From the NCBI GenBank assembly GCA_037043235.1, contig JAWRVZ010000004.1, positions 5,330,001-5,394,000 on the forward strand: a DNA stretch of 64,000 bases, read 5' to 3'. Shown piece by piece: positions 1 through 12,163 of this stretch (position 1 is its first letter; each line of letters begins with the position of its first letter). A program made the translations under genes and the position numbers. The stretch is from Rhodeus uyekii. Taxonomy: Eukaryota > Chordata > Actinopteri > Cypriniformes > Acheilognathidae. Below the pieces are notes generated by a model. The model did no database searches. It saw only the letters and a list, made by a program, of their open reading frames with translations, and was not told the DNA's origin.

Positions 1-249
1 ACATATAACATGTATGTTTCTCAATATTTCTTTCAGTTTCTACACACTAGAACTTAAAATGGATTTATGTGAGACTTCTACTGCTTTTGAAAGAGTGGGA
101 CTGATGGCAATATGTGCAAATGCTAACTGTGCAGCACTAAACCAAAAATAATTCAAGAAATTAATCTGAAAGTTTGTCATGTATTACTTACTATAATTTT
201 CAAACGTTATAGCTGTGTTTTTATAGCTGGTTTGTAAATGTAAATGACT
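1..249. other. AT-rich noncoding flank
   Basis: There is no open frame of note and no repeat that I recognise. The sequence is AT-rich and leads directly into a MITE copy. Confidence 0.4.
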
Positions 250-254
250 TTGAT

Positions 255-690
255 AAGTAATGCATTACAATATTGCATTACTCCCTTAAAAATGAACTAA
301 CTGCATTACTTGGTTACTTTTTAAGAAAAATAATGTTTTAAGTTACTTTTTCTTTTATCTGGGCCTGGCTTGTTTGTTTGATTTGGGTTTTTTTTAATAG
401 CAAAAAAGTTATATTTTCATGCAAATCTAAAGGCCCTTTCACACCAATATTTAAATAATAAGGTTGATGGAAATGTAAAGTCACGCTGTACAGTAGAACT
501 CAAACAAACCTTTCACCTGCTGCCATTCTGGATGTAAGTTGAACACTTACTGCAATATAAACAAAAAATCAGGCATTTTTGCTGATGGTTGAATTGAATC
601 ATCAAAGATAAGCAGCTTTTTTTAACTTAAAAAAAAGTAATCTGATTACCTAACTCAAGTTACTTGTAATCTGTTACTCCTAACACTGGT
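255..690 (-). mobile_element. MITE family A, internally deleted copy in reverse orientation
   Basis: The left edge has GTAATGCATTACAATATTG followed by ACTCCC. The right edge ends with GTAATCTGTTACTCC and CTAACACTGG. These are the terminal repeats of a teleost nonautonomous DNA transposon of the kind that starts with a CAGTGTTGGG-like end and repeated GTAA/TTAC blocks. Read on the minus strand, the inner segment around 360-410 (CAAACAAACAAGCCAGGCC) matches CAACAAACAAGCAAGCCCAG in the copy at 62.1-62.7 kb. The copies at 26.7 and 62.1 kb lie in the opposite orientation. This copy is shorter and lacks the middle of the element. No transposase is encoded. The superfamily is uncertain (hAT-like is possible). 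Confidence 0.6.
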
Positions 691-1100
691 CAAATCTATT
701 GCACACACACCTCTTTGAAGACCGTATTGTCCCTGAACCTCCTGTACCGGATTCTCTTCAAACCTATGACTGCTCCATGATGTGTAAGTGATCTTGAATA
801 CATTATTGATGACCTCCTTGAGCTGCAATTACTGTCAGGAGCGTGGGCACGGTGTACTGTTTTGTGCTAAACATGTCTTCAGTTAAAAAAAGCAACTTGT
901 GCTTTGCTTTTTCTTTCTTTAGTAGTCTATGCAAACATCAAATGAACTCTGATAAATGTGTTTTTGCTTCTGTATGAAAATATAGAGATGGTGGTGATAC
1001 CTACCAAATCAAGTTATTGCTGTACAGTGTACACCATAGGACATTACTTTAGTATAAAATAATGTTTTTTTTGGAGACATACCATCTTTTTTTTTTTAAA
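691..1100. other. noncoding stretch, nothing recognised
   Basis: Ordinary AT-rich sequence with a T-run near 1089-1097 just before the Tc1-like element. I see no coding potential or repeat. Confidence 0.4.
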
Positions 1101-2140
1101 TACACATTAACCAGCCATTTTATTAGGTATACTTTACTATATAATCATCCAATCACATGACAGCAACTTGAAGTTCAAATTGAGCATCATGATGAAGAAA
1201 TGTGAATTTAGTGACTTTGAATATGGTGGCACGGTTGCCAGACAGGCTGGTCTGAGAATTTCAGAATCTGCTGATCTTCTGGGATTGTCATGTAAAATCA
1301 TCTCTAGGGTTTACAGAGAATGGTTTAAAAAAGAGAAAATACCCAGTGCACAAAAAATGCCACGTTGATTTCAGAGGATGGCCAGACAGAAATAAAGCAA
1401 CAGTAACTGAAATAATCAAGGTACAGAATAGCACAACATATCGAACCTTGAAGTACCGGGTGCCAATCCTCTCAGCTAAAAACAGGTAACTGTGCATACA
1501 ATTTGCACAGGCTTACCACAATTGGACAATAGAAGATTGTAAAAACATTGCCTGGTCTGATGAGTCTTGATTTCTACTGCAACATTCTGATGGTAAGGCC
1601 ATATTTTGGCCTAAAACATAGGAAAGCACGGCTTCATCCTGCTTTGCATCAACTGTTCCGGCTGGTGGTGGTGGTGTAATAGTGTGGCGGATATGTTCTT
1701 GGTACACTTTAGGGCCCTTAGTACTATCTAAGCATGATTTAATGCCATAGCCTATCTGAGTATTGTTGCTTACCATGTCCATCCATTTATGACCATATCC
1801 AGCGGGAGCACCACGTCACAAAGCTCAGATCCTCACAAACTGGTTTCTGGATCTTGACTGAGTTTACTATACTCAAATGGCCTCCACAGGCGGCAGATCT
1901 CAATCCAAAAGAGCTCCTTTGGGATGTGCTGGAATGGGAGAATTGCATCATGGATGTGCAGCCGACAAAATCTGTAGCAAATGCTTGATCATGTAAATAT
2001 GACCCAAAATTCTCTAAGGAATGTTTCAGCACCTTGTTGAACCTATTCTACGAAGAATTAAGGCAGTTCTGACGGCAAAAGAATAACAAACCCGAAACTA
2101 GCAAGGTGTACTTAATAAATTGGCTGGTGAGTATGTGTAT
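1101..2140 (+). mobile_element. decayed Tc1-like DNA transposon
   Basis: The ends form inverted repeats. The left end contains AACCAGCCATTTTATTAGGT (1109-1128). The right end, on the opposite strand, contains CACCAGCCAATTTATTAAGT. This is the common fish/frog Tc1-like terminus. Inside is a broken transposase of the DD34-type family. At 1189-1365 an open frame gives the N-terminal helix-turn-helix region, with residues CEFSDFEYGG and SESADLLGLSCKIISRVYRE. It stops early at MPR. Further pieces lie in shifting frames: WTIEDCKNIAWSDES followed by a stop (near 1523-1570), then WPPQAADLNPKELLWDVLEW (near 1878-1937), which carries the DLNP(K)E end of the catalytic core. The position where the second catalytic Asp is expected (D-N-A-P-C-H in relatives) reads A-G-A-P-R-H near 1800-1817. 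With several stops, frameshifts and a lost catalytic residue, the element is dead. Confidence 0.88.
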
Positions 2141-3504
2141 TTTTGTGTTATTTTTAAATTATGCTTGACCTCAAAGAACATCTACAGTTTTTATTTGTTG
2201 TAAATGGTTTACGTATACAAATCACATTAGGCAGCAGTCTTAGCTGAATTATAAAAGCGAGTGTACAAATGTCAGGGACACACACATTCATACTTACACA
2301 GATGCCACCACCCTGTAACCTTTCTGCGCTGCTAAACAGTTGACATTTGAGAGTCCTTGCCTCAAACTTGGGAATAACTGTGAGTTGTAATTATTTGCAT
2401 TTTACAATAAGCAATTATCGATAAACCCAAATTGCTCAACCCCAAGGGGGGGCCGAGGGGGGGGTATCACAGCAGTAGCGAGGTAGCTGTTTATGAAATT
2501 TTCATCATGCGCCACTTCAATTTACTTATAAAACGGCTGACTGTAGACAGACATCTTTTTCTGAGGATTTTTAGTTGCATTTCAAGCTGTTTGTGAGTGT
2601 ACAGGAGTTTAATTTTGATGTGTAAGCTCTGTTTATGCTCTGTTTGTGATCTCATGTCTTATTGATGATAGCAAACTTGCGGTGTTTGCTCGGATCAGGC
2701 TCGCATGCTGACATACAGGACTTCAAAACACATTACGGTGCGTAGAAAAGGAACATTTCCACTAAATAATAAAAAGGGCAACATTTTGTCAACTTGTGCC
2801 GTTCTGCTCAATTCTATTCAAATAGAGGCGGGAAACCGGCCACACATGTGAATTATTCATGTATAAGACTCAAGTACGACACATCAGTCTCACAAGATTA
2901 CGGGCCTGTTTGACTGTAGCTGCCTAAATATTGAACCTCATGAATTACTGATTCACAATTTTTATTTAACAGTTTACATATCTGAGTCGCAACAGAATCA
3001 ATGAGCTGTTTCAAAAGCAACTGTTTTGTATCTAAACGTCATGAATTATTAAAATAGGCTTTCCTAGACGTGCTGTCACAGAAGTTATGTAAAAAAAAAT
3101 CTGTTGATTAACATTCAAATGCTTTGGTTTATGCATTATAGTTCTGTTTAGTCCACTCGCTGCTGTCTTGAAAGCTATTTTTAGTATGGCTGTTTTGTAC
3201 TTGAGTAAGGAGAGACCAATTCTCTGAAAATGTTTACCAATGTTATGTTTAAATGGCATCAAGAATAGAATGACAAGAATGGTACCATAAATTGTTTCCT
3301 AAGATCAAATCTCTAACAACTAATCCAACGAATGTATGTTTTAGAACAAGTATGTTCTAAAAGTAAAAAAAACTAAAAAACATGACTTTTGAAAAATGTG
3401 AGGATGGATTGTAGCCACCATATTGAGCGATGTCATTTGAATGGATTCCAAATGTTATATTATTTATTTATTTTGGATAATATCCTGTATGGCTATAGAA
3501 CTAA
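2141..3504. other. noncoding stretch with G-run
   Basis: There is no gene. A C4/G-rich run lies at about 2441-2464 (CCCCAAGGGGGGGCC followed by another G8). The block 2700-3050 is moderately complex and repeats the motif CATGAATTA. I do not recognise the family. Confidence 0.35.
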
Positions 3505-3656
3505 ACTAAAGTGGAAATGAAGCAGTTAGTCAAGTTTACATTTAGTAAACTGATTTCCACTTTATATATATATATATAATTTTTTTTTTTATATAATATT
3601 ATTTTTTTTTACTATTCTCAATGTAAAATTGACTGACTGCTTCATTTCCCCTTTAA
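3505..3656. repeat. foldback (inverted repeat) element
   Basis: The left arm 3505-3547 contains GTGGAAATGAAGCAGTTAGT. The right arm 3612-3656 gives GGGGAAATGAAGCAGTCAGT on the opposite strand. The arms pair over about 43 nt with a few mismatches. The middle is AT-rich, with (TA)n and T-runs. A second perfect inverted pair, TAAAGTGGAAAT (3507-3518) and ATTTCCACTTTA (3552-3563), is nested on the left. It is probably a small MITE. Confidence 0.65.
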
Positions 3657-5487
3657 GGGTGTTCCATTGTACTCAGCCTAATAATAAAAGTTAATATATA
3701 CATTTTGGTGATAAATACAGTTAGTTTGAACCGTTCTGCTTGTGATCCTTGAGCCATAACCTTCAATAATTTCTAAATAACAAATTGATAACCTTAATTG
3801 GCCTGGTAGAAATTCGCTGTGCCAATTTCCACACACCCAACATGAAACGCTGTCTTACAGATTATTGTAATACTTCATCCAAACATCAGTTTTCTATTCA
3901 TTTTCTTTCTTCATTTCATATTTTCCCCTATTTTCCCATTTTATACAGTATATTTGTCTTTGACTGAAGCTTGTCTGCTAGTTAAAATGGAAGAATTCAT
4001 AGTACAACCAATTTTGTACTTTGTACATGACATGAGTCTAAACACAAAGTTATGATTTTGTTGAGCTGAGGTTGTTTTGCCATTACATAAGCTATAACTT
4101 CTGGTGATTAATGAGGTGGCCTCTTACCTAACACACTGTTGGTATACTTGTTTTGACACAGTGACAAGCATGTTCCTTAGGGGAGAATTCTATGGGGAGC
4201 TGGATGCATATGTTTTCTGCCATTTTGATGAATGAAGAAGTTGACTCGTTTGGTGGAAAATTATTGTCTCTCTTCAAAAAGAGTTGGAGCTTGCTGCTGG
4301 TGGCCCCTAAGGGACGTTTGAAGAACAAAGGAGAACAACACAATGAATATGTCTTATAAAACCACTCTGGACAAGTTCAAAAGTGTATGTTCATTCAACG
4401 TATGGCATTCAGTATATGTTAGTGCATGACTGTAACTGTGACCTGTAAGTTGATGCAGCGTCTGTTGCTTTCAAATGCGCTATAATGAAAGCTCTTTAAC
4501 GCACTTTCAGAACATCCAGTTCTTGTTTGTGAAGCAAAAAGTGATGCATTTTGCTGTAGAAGGCTTCCTTTATGATAAACTAGACTAGGCTCTTAAAACA
4601 CCAGGGGAGGAATCCTTTTCGCGGAGTGGAGTCGTAAATAAAACCTTGTTTTAAATTCTATTAATCTATTAATAGATGCAACTCACAGCCTTGTGTTATT
4701 GCTGGAACCGCATTGCTTAATTTATGCACGTCCAGAGAAAGCTCATTTGCATTCTATAGACATTTCATATTCTACTCGTGCGTCCAGAGAGATCATTTCA
4801 AAGGCAGATTCAGCTGCTGATGGAACATATTCATTTGAGCTACAAAACAAGGAACACAAGATTCAGAGTAGAATATGCATTAACACCGATTAGAGATGTC
4901 ATTATTACTAGGTTTAGATTAGGAAAAAAACACAATTCATGCAAATTTATTTGAAGAAAAAGACTTATAGTCTTATTTACAACTGATTTTATTTATATCC
5001 TCTCTTTGGGAGTTTATAGGTCATGCAGACATGCATATCTCTATTGATACTGCTGCTTGTGAATCCCGCATGACAGGTACTCAATAATAATTGGTGCGGA
5101 TTACTTCTGACATCTGGCTGCTGGTGATGGTAGCTTTGTTCTATGGTCTGATTTCACATGTACCACATCAAAGTCTGGCGTTTCTCTCTCTACGAACAGG
5201 CTGAAGGATGATTTTACTGACTTTTCCATCAAGATTGTCTTGTGGCCTTGATATCCACATGTACTTTTAGTTCACTGAACTGGCTAGTGGAAAATATTGT
5301 CATTTTTTTCTTCTCCTACCAAAAATTGGCCAAGTTACTAGTTCATGTTAAAATCCTAAATATTAAATGAATAAGAACTGTATACAATTTAATTCTATAA
5401 AATATATAAAAAAAATTTAATTGCAAATTAAGCTAGGACTTTTTAAGTCACCAAGTATGCTCACAAACGCTGCATTAAAACACTAAT
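3657..5487. other. noncoding stretch, no gene recognised
   Basis: Open frames here are short and show no family resemblance. The parts near 4140-4330 and 4680-4900 are compositionally mixed and could be unique genomic sequence. No repeat was recognised. Confidence 0.35.
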
Positions 5488-5727
5488 ATTGTGAAATATT
5501 ATTACAATTTAAAATAGTTTTTTTTTATTTTCACCGATTTCCTGTGATGCCAAATCTGACATTTCAGCATCACTGATCACATGATCCTTAAGAAATAATT
5601 CTAATATGCTAATTTGCTGCTCAGTAAATGCATGACATTTTGTTTTTCATGATTTTTTGATTAATATAAAATATTTTACTGTCACTTTTGATCAATTTAA
5701 TTTTCTCACTGACCCCAAACTTTTAAC
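5488..5727 (+). mobile_element. MITE family C fragment, copy 1
   Basis: It contains the ordered blocks GTGAAATATTATTACAATTT, TCCTGTGATGCC, TTTCAGCATCACTGATCACA, TGATCCTTAAGAAATAATTC and CTGACCCCAAACTTTTAAC. The same ordered blocks, diverged, occur at 51.3-51.6 kb in this orientation and at 43.15-43.4 kb in the opposite orientation. The family is very common in cyprinid genomes and nonautonomous. Confidence 0.7.
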
Positions 5728-6029
5728 ACATATTTTATGTATCAAACATTACCTTTAACAATATATTTGTACAAGTCTGATTATGAGAAAATATTTAAAA
5801 TGGCACACCTCAATGTTTTACTGTACAATAAGAGTCACTGATATCCAATCATGCCATTCTTTTTCAAGTTTTAATATTTCAAGAATAAAAATCCCACCCA
5901 GAGATGAACGACAAACTTTGACCTAAAATAAAACAGATGGACAGGAGGTAGGAAACAACAGGAGAGAGCTGTAACAGAGGAAGTAAAGATTTAGTGGGGT
6001 GGAGAGGTGCCTCTAAAGTCTTACCGCAG
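5728..6029. other. AT-rich spacer
   Basis: Low-complexity AT sequence grading into the GC-richer block that begins near 6000. No feature seen. Confidence 0.35.
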
Positions 6030-6900
6030 GCTCATGAGGGAAGGCCACACTGAGGGGATCGATACTCTGCTAATGCAACTCTCATTATTTCTCGGAATAA
6101 ATTCTCCTGACTCGGGGACGGACACTAAAAGCACCTGGTGGTATTTCAGTGGCTCCGGGGGGCCCGTGGGGTCCCAGGATGGCTGCATCAGACTCTGACT
6201 GGCTACTAAAACTCCAGACAAGCTTTCGGGACCTTTAGCACCAAGCTCTAAGGGGACACATTAACAGAGCGTCTCACAATAGGCATTTTGATGTGTCTAA
6301 CAAGAACACAATAAATTGTCCCTCATTACTCAGTAATTAACTCCACAGTGCCCCCCTCCCCCTCCCGTACTGACACTTAAATCACCCTTTCCTTCCACAA
6401 ACACCCCCTAACGCTCTCCTTCCCTCTGCCTGCTCTTGAATTTCCTCTTCTCTGTGGGGCGTAAAGGCAGAGAGGTTTCACACCGCACTCCATCATTCGC
6501 TGGCATATGCGCTCTCCTCTCCCCAGCCCATCTTCAACCCCACCTTTTACCCCATCCCATCCTCGGAGACCGGTCATAGAGCAACACCTGGAAAAGGGCG
6601 TGGCCTTATGACTGGGGGATGATGGCAGTGAACCTAGGAGAATCTGCTTTGCTTCAGCAAAACCTAAAACTACTACCAATCCCTCAGGCCTTCACTTTCC
6701 GCAGGGCTTTCCACAATCCTCCACTGTTAATTGTTAAAATGAAGTTATTAATTGGACGCAGAGGAAAATCACCTGTCATGTCAGATGGGAATCCCTTACT
6801 GATTGAAAGGTATCTCTGATATGAGCCCATGGGCTTGATGGGCCTGTGAAACACACACTGGGACTGAGTGTCTGCATAGCCCAAAGGCATATAACCCACC
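6030..6900. promoter_or_regulatory. candidate conserved noncoding block
   Basis: Base composition rises here against AT-rich neighbours, and no repeat was recognised. The stretch 6060-6340 combines GCTAATGCAACTCTCATTAT and CAGTAATTAACTCC, with ATTA/TAAT cores of the homeodomain type. 6700-6800 has CTGTTAATTGTTAAAATGAA and TTATTAATTGG. Open frames on both strands overlap without family resemblance, so I read it as noncoding. Enhancer-like status is an inference. Confidence 0.3.
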
Positions 6901-8029
6901 CTAGTTCATAAGAGGGGGAGATCACTTTTTGATTGTGTGTATGGCTGACATACATCCTCTAGGATGGCCCAGATTCAAAAGCCATGAGTTGTTTGATAGC
7001 CTATTGGGGACTGGATAATCTTGGGAAATAAGGGATAAATGGACCAAACATGCTCAGCTTCAGAGAACCTTCCTACATCATAAAACCTCAATAACTGCAT
7101 ACAATGTATTTACACAATATTCATTTTCTGAAAGATACAGTAATATTGACAACAAACTATAGATTTTTTACATGAAAATATAAATGGTATGGGTTGGGTT
7201 TGAGGATACTTTAGTGTCTGGAGTGTTTTTTGGCATGTTGCTTACTAGCTAAGTTTATATTTGGGTAGCTCATTCAGCGTTGGTGTAAGTGACTTTTCCC
7301 CATCATATAATCCATTGTGATTGCCCTGGATAGTGATTAAACCACAGAGTAATCAGAAAGTCCTTATGAATAACAAAAAGACAGTCACAGATGCAAAGAA
7401 ATAAAACTAACTTTTGGGAGGTTCTTTAAATAGATGGCAAGACCATATGCGGAACCATTAACGAAGCCCAACAGCCCCTGTGGCTCCCATAGCTATCAGG
7501 TAATTTGACAGAGATCCAAAAGTTGTAGACATGCAGATGTTTACCGTTTTAAGCAGGCATCTGTTTGCTCAGGCCCAGTTTAATGTCAGAGAATATGTGA
7601 TAGGCCCCCAAAGTCTTTTTAGAGAGCAGTTTAAGTGAACTTTGATAAAGTGTAGTGCATAAGAAAATGAAAGCAAACGGATAACAAATGTAAACTGAAA
7701 GTAAAGTAATGCAGGCTTGAATATTCTATACATTTTCATCATTCACACTCTTTTGTATTTAAAAAAGAAATACAGTAGATTAGGCATTTTACATCACTGC
7801 AAGAGAAATTATGTTTAGCGTGTTAATATATACACTCACTGATGACTCTAAGGATACATTTAAATGTGTATTGATAGTTTTTTCTTGTCGTTTTTTGTGT
7901 TTTTCGATATTAATGGAAAGAGATTAAATAGGTTTTTTAATTTTATCTTAAATAAAAATCTGGTCTTACTCATGAAAAATCAACTAAAAAAATAACAAAT
8001 TCTAATAGTTTTCAAACTATCAGTTTTCA
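6901..8029. other. noncoding stretch, nothing recognised
   Basis: AT-rich sequence downstream of the mdfic2-like gene on its strand. No exon, no clear repeat. Confidence 0.35.
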
Positions 8030-8260
8030 CTAATTTGTGTTTTTGTAGTTTACACGGAGATGATAATGCTATCGCATTCAAAAATGTGCACTTTGAAACC
8101 GTTTTCAAAAGTTTGAGTTTTCAGGCCCACAAAATGCCATTGCGATGTAAATGAACGGCCAAAACATTTTCATTTGGTATACTATAATAATCAGTCTGAG
8201 TTTGAGCAAATTGCTATATAAAAAAAATTATAATGCAGTAACAGAAAACAAATCAGGATA
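8030..8260 (+). mobile_element. MITE family D fragment
   Basis: Contains TTTACACGGAGATGATAATG, AAACCGTTTTCAAAAGTTTG, GTTTTCAGGCCCACAAAATG and GTAAATGAACGGCCAAAAC in order. This is a widespread zebrafish/cyprinid repeat (recognition from memory). A second diverged copy in the other orientation lies near 41.4-41.8 kb. Confidence 0.6.
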
Positions 8261-9472
8261 TACAGTTTTCCTTGTGGATATCACATTTACACGCTACAAG
8301 TCCCCTAATCAAAAGTAGGATTTTGTTGTTTTCGAGGATTTGATATTCTAATCTGGCAAACACTTTGGCAAATCCACTGCTAATTGTTGCAAACCAGCAA
8401 TTTGATTTGTTGGGAAAAATTTTTTTTAATGTCTATCTGTCTGTCCCATGTCTTTTTGTTTGCACAAAAATGTTATCATCAAACATGTAGGAAAAAATAC
8501 AGCACTACCCACTTCTTGGCTAACGGCGCTGAAGTTTTCCTGTTGTTTGAACAACCATGTTACTCAGTGGGTATCTCTTATCTGATAACTGAAAACAAAT
8601 GTTTAGTAAGCCAAGAGAGCACAATAACACTCCAGCCCACTGCCTGGTGTGATCGTTCTCTTACCTTGACCTCTCCCTGAAATAGACGCCTGAATTACAT
8701 ACACACAAACACAAGAACAAAAGTGTCGCTTTCCCCATTACGTGACGAGAGCCTGGCGCTGACAAAAACAATCTATTACACCGTTGCCGTGCACTCGAGA
8801 GAGCAGTCTTCCAGAACGAAGAACAAAGGTTGATGGACTCTAGAAGGACAAGTGTCCTACAAAACATCGTCTCAAACCGGCTGTTAACAACTGCACTCTA
8901 GTTTAAACAAGCCATCAACACGGGGACACACTGAAGGCTTTTTCTCTCCACTTCGCTCTTCATTGTGATAAAAATCGACATACATTGGCACAAGAGCCTG
9001 TTATTGTGTAAAACTGTTTACCAAGTGAAGCTGATAGGATCATTTTATCAGGCTTACAACACACAAACTGTATGTGCGTTCTATATCGCTTCAATAATAA
9101 ACCAAAAGATCGAACTGAGTCAAAACATGTTAAGGAGCCTGTTTAACAAGAAGTCTTCTGTTAAGAGAAAGCCACTCACCTTAACCAATCAGAAACTTGG
9201 AGAAAGCTTCTCTACCACGTAAACCAATGACATGACTTTAGGGGGTCAGACTATGGAGAATGGAAAGCGTTCACTTATGGTAGCTTTAAATGTCATGTTT
9301 ATCTTGTTTCCATTTTTCTTGATTTGATTATTCTAGCTCCAAATGGGGATATGTTAGCTTGCTTTGGCATAGACTGTAGTGTTGTAATTTTTTTCTTCCC
9401 AAAGTGACACGAAATTGTAAAGTGTTCTTCCAACTAAGCAACTTTTTATGTCTTCAGTTTTTTCTAGGCACC
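8261..9472. other. 3' flank or 3' UTR region of the mdfic2-like gene
   Basis: This region lies directly downstream (minus strand) of the stop codon at 9475-9473. It may hold the 3' UTR. I found no canonical AATAAA on the minus strand close to the stop; a CATAAA variant sits only about 25 nt beyond it. The subregion 8700-8900 is less AT-rich and unique, with a near-palindrome AGGACAAGTGTCCT at about 8846. No exon seen. Confidence 0.35.
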
Positions 9473-9729
9473 TCAGCGGTAACAAACCTCCGAAACTTCC
9501 ATCGCTAGCTCAAGGCATTCCCCTGTTTCATGGCAGATGTCCCTAAGGCCACAGTCAAAATCACAACTGCAGTTCCAGTTGGTGTTGTGCGCAGGTTCTG
9601 CTGCTGAAGAGAAAAGCATGTAGGTAGGACAGATGAAGTTAGCAGCTCGCTCGCATGTTTCAGGTAGCATGAGGAACAGGTCGTAGAATCGGCAGAAGAG
9701 ACAATTCAGTACGATCCCAGCACAGAGCT
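9473..9729 (-). CDS. mdfic2: mdfic2-like, terminal coding exon (I-mfa domain)
   Basis: This is the last exon of a MyoD-family-inhibitor-domain gene, read right to left. A strong acceptor precedes it (pyrimidine-rich TTTCTTATTTTTGTTCAG on the minus strand). The exon begins in phase 1, supplying AG of a split Glu codon, then 84 residues and a TGA stop at 9475-9473. Visible motifs are CAGIVLNCLFCRF at the start, CERAANFICPTY in the middle and CDFDCGLRDICHETGECLEL then VCYR at the end. They align with the I-mfa pattern (ILACLFCEF ... CDLDCGILDACCESADCLE). The central cysteine cluster of classical MDFI/MDFIC is largely replaced, which points to the divergent MDFIC2 branch. I-mfa proteins bind and restrain transcription factors, and MDFIC-type proteins also associate with PIEZO channels. 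Neither role has been shown for this gene here. The domain call is strong; the paralogue assignment is less certain. Confidence 0.78.
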
Positions 9730-12163
9730 CTGAACAAAAATAAGAAATCATTACATTGTGGGCAGTAAACAGGGAACACGAAAGCATCTATAGTTTATTC
9801 ATGGCTGCATTCACGAAGCAATAAAGAAGTGTTTAAAACCTCACTAATGAAGAATACAGTGATCCCTCGTTTATCGCGGTTAATGTTGGACCGGGTGAAA
9901 GGTGAAAATCTGCGAAGTAGGATTGGCCCCCCCTTGGAATTTCCATATATGTTTGTGTGGGTACCAGAATATTTAAAATATGTATATTTATACTTTAAAT
10001 ATATTTTAATCAAATATATTTAATTATAAAACCTTAATATTATACATTTACTCTCTCTCTCTCATCCGATACGTATTATAGTGTTCTACTTTCATCAATG
10101 ACAGTAGTATCTTGAGACTTGACTCCAGTAATGACGACGATGACCTGTGCGGTTCGATGAATGTGATGATGATGATGATGATGGTGTTACTGCACTGGTA
10201 TAATGAGGCCTTTAAATCAGTTCGGAAAGCGCCTCATCGTCAGATAACGGCGCTGGATCATCAGCATTTGCTTCTGAGAGAGGTGAAGAGACTCCCACTC
10301 CACTCGTGCTCTCATTGGTCGATCTCGAGCCGGGAACCAATCACGTGTCTTGTCTGAGTGCCGATGGATGTATACAAAGCCAAAGTTTCTCTCTTTGTCT
10401 GGCATTCTGGGAAACCGTTTCTTTCGCATCACGATTAAACAACGCTGCTTTCCGCAATATTGCTGCCGATATGGCGGTATTTTTGAATTTTTATTTTTGA
10501 AAAATCCGCGATGCACTGAAGCCGGCAAAACCTGAACCGCGAAGTGGCGAGGGATTACTGTACACTTATCTGTTCAGTTAGCATAAATGTGAGGTGTCTA
10601 AAACATGCACAGATGCTAGTTATATGTCAAGAAATCAATGTCAAGAAATCAAAAGGCCCAAATTAATAAAAAGAGTGAATTCCAGTTCTGATGTCATTTT
10701 GTTTTAATTAACAACAATTTCCCTTTGTAGGGCTTCTTGGCAAACCTAGGCCATCTCTAGCAGAGCCAGATATTACGATATCACTAATAAGTTTTGAATA
10801 ATTGTAAACATTTACTAGCTAACAGACGTAACAGGCTTTATCCCTCTTTTTGCACTACAATACATTACAATATGTGTCCATTTAGAATTGAATTGAAATG
10901 ATCACATCTAACACAGCATGTCGTAACTGTAAAAAGTAAAAAATGTCAGAAATGCTGAAATCAAGCACTCAGAATGACACATGGCATGATCATGCCGAGA
11001 GCTTGGAAAGCCCACACAGTGTTTTGTATGTTACAGAACCTAAATGCCTCTTTGAAGACTCTTACCATGGGATTTCGGCTGATAGGGATAGATACTCAAA
11101 GGCCCTTATTGACCTGTAGTCTGTCTGCACCTCTTGTATACAACAGTTTAAAAGCCTACCAGCTCTCGCCGGGCACTTCTGTACACATGCATAATTTACT
11201 GAATCACCTTTTCCTTCCAAAGACAGAAGGAACAGAGCTGTGTGGAGATGTAATCAATTATCATCGCCCTGTATAGGTGTTTTTCCCTAAGAAGATCATC
11301 TGTGCTCTGCTGGAGAGAGACAGAGACTTCCAGGTGATTAAATAAACGGAGGCATGACAGACTGACTCAAAAAATTAGCAGGATTTTAGAGTAGCTGACT
11401 TAATGTGTTGGTCTGTTTTGAAGAAATGTTTCCACACAGCCTAGGGTCTTATGTAAAAAAAAAAAATAAACCAAGCTTCAAATGGGGCTTTCAACACTAA
11501 GTAGATTTGAGCATAATGCGGGACAAAATACCCTTGCCTGTGAGCATAAGAGTTGGAATTAGATTAACCTCTGAATATTACACCAGGAAAAGGCATTGTA
11601 ACACATATGTAAAGCTCGACACTACGACATAATGACTGTACCTTAACTTATCTGAACCTACTGGCTGAATGAGGGGAAATATATTGTTCTAATTAATTTC
11701 ATATTGAAAAAGCTGTTGAATCATAATACCCATGCACAAGAGTCTCAGCTCACGGTTTTAATAATTCATCTCTATATGTAAGTTTAATCGAATGTGCTGC
11801 TTAATTCAGTTATTCAACTGATGTGGACAGCTTTAAAATCACAAGCTTTTCCTTAGTTTTCATTTTAAATTATAGATACCTTTTAATAATTTACAATTTA
11901 AAAATGCATAATTATTTGCTTCTGGCAACACATAAAATAATTTTTTTTTTTTTAATCAAAAGATTTTTTTAAAACAAGATAATGTATAAAGCTACTGCTT
12001 ATTTCAGAGAAAATTGGGAGTTTGAATTTTAATACAAGACAATTCGTGGTGGCAGCTGATGTTGTAATTATTATTCATTAGAGCATTTTTAGGGCACTAT
12101 GGTGGTCTGGGAAAGAGGAAGCTAGCCAATCCCCAAACCCAGGTGTGATGATGCATGACCCAC
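9730..12163 (-). other. mdfic2: intron between the two mdfic2-like exons
   Basis: This 2.4-kb phase-1 intron runs from the donor GTGGGT (minus strand, 12163-12158) to the acceptor TTGTTCAG ending at 9730. It contains a complete pogo-like MITE (9857-10560). The rest is AT-rich with no further exon seen. A direct repeat of GTCAAGAAATCA lies near 10626-10650. Confidence 0.6.
9857..10560. mobile_element. pogo/Tigger-like MITE, complete with TA target sites
   Basis: The ends are CAGTGATCCCTCGTTTATCG (left) and, on the opposite strand, CAGTAATCCCTCGCCACTTC (right). Both continue into GCGGTT. TA dinucleotides flank the element at 9855-9856 and 10561-10562. CAGT(N)2CCCTCG termini with TA duplication are typical of pogo/Tigger elements. 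The 704-bp interior has no transposase. It includes a (GAT)n tract at about 10164-10183 and subterminal repeats of AAAATCYGCGA. It lies in the mdfic2-like intron. Confidence 0.85.
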
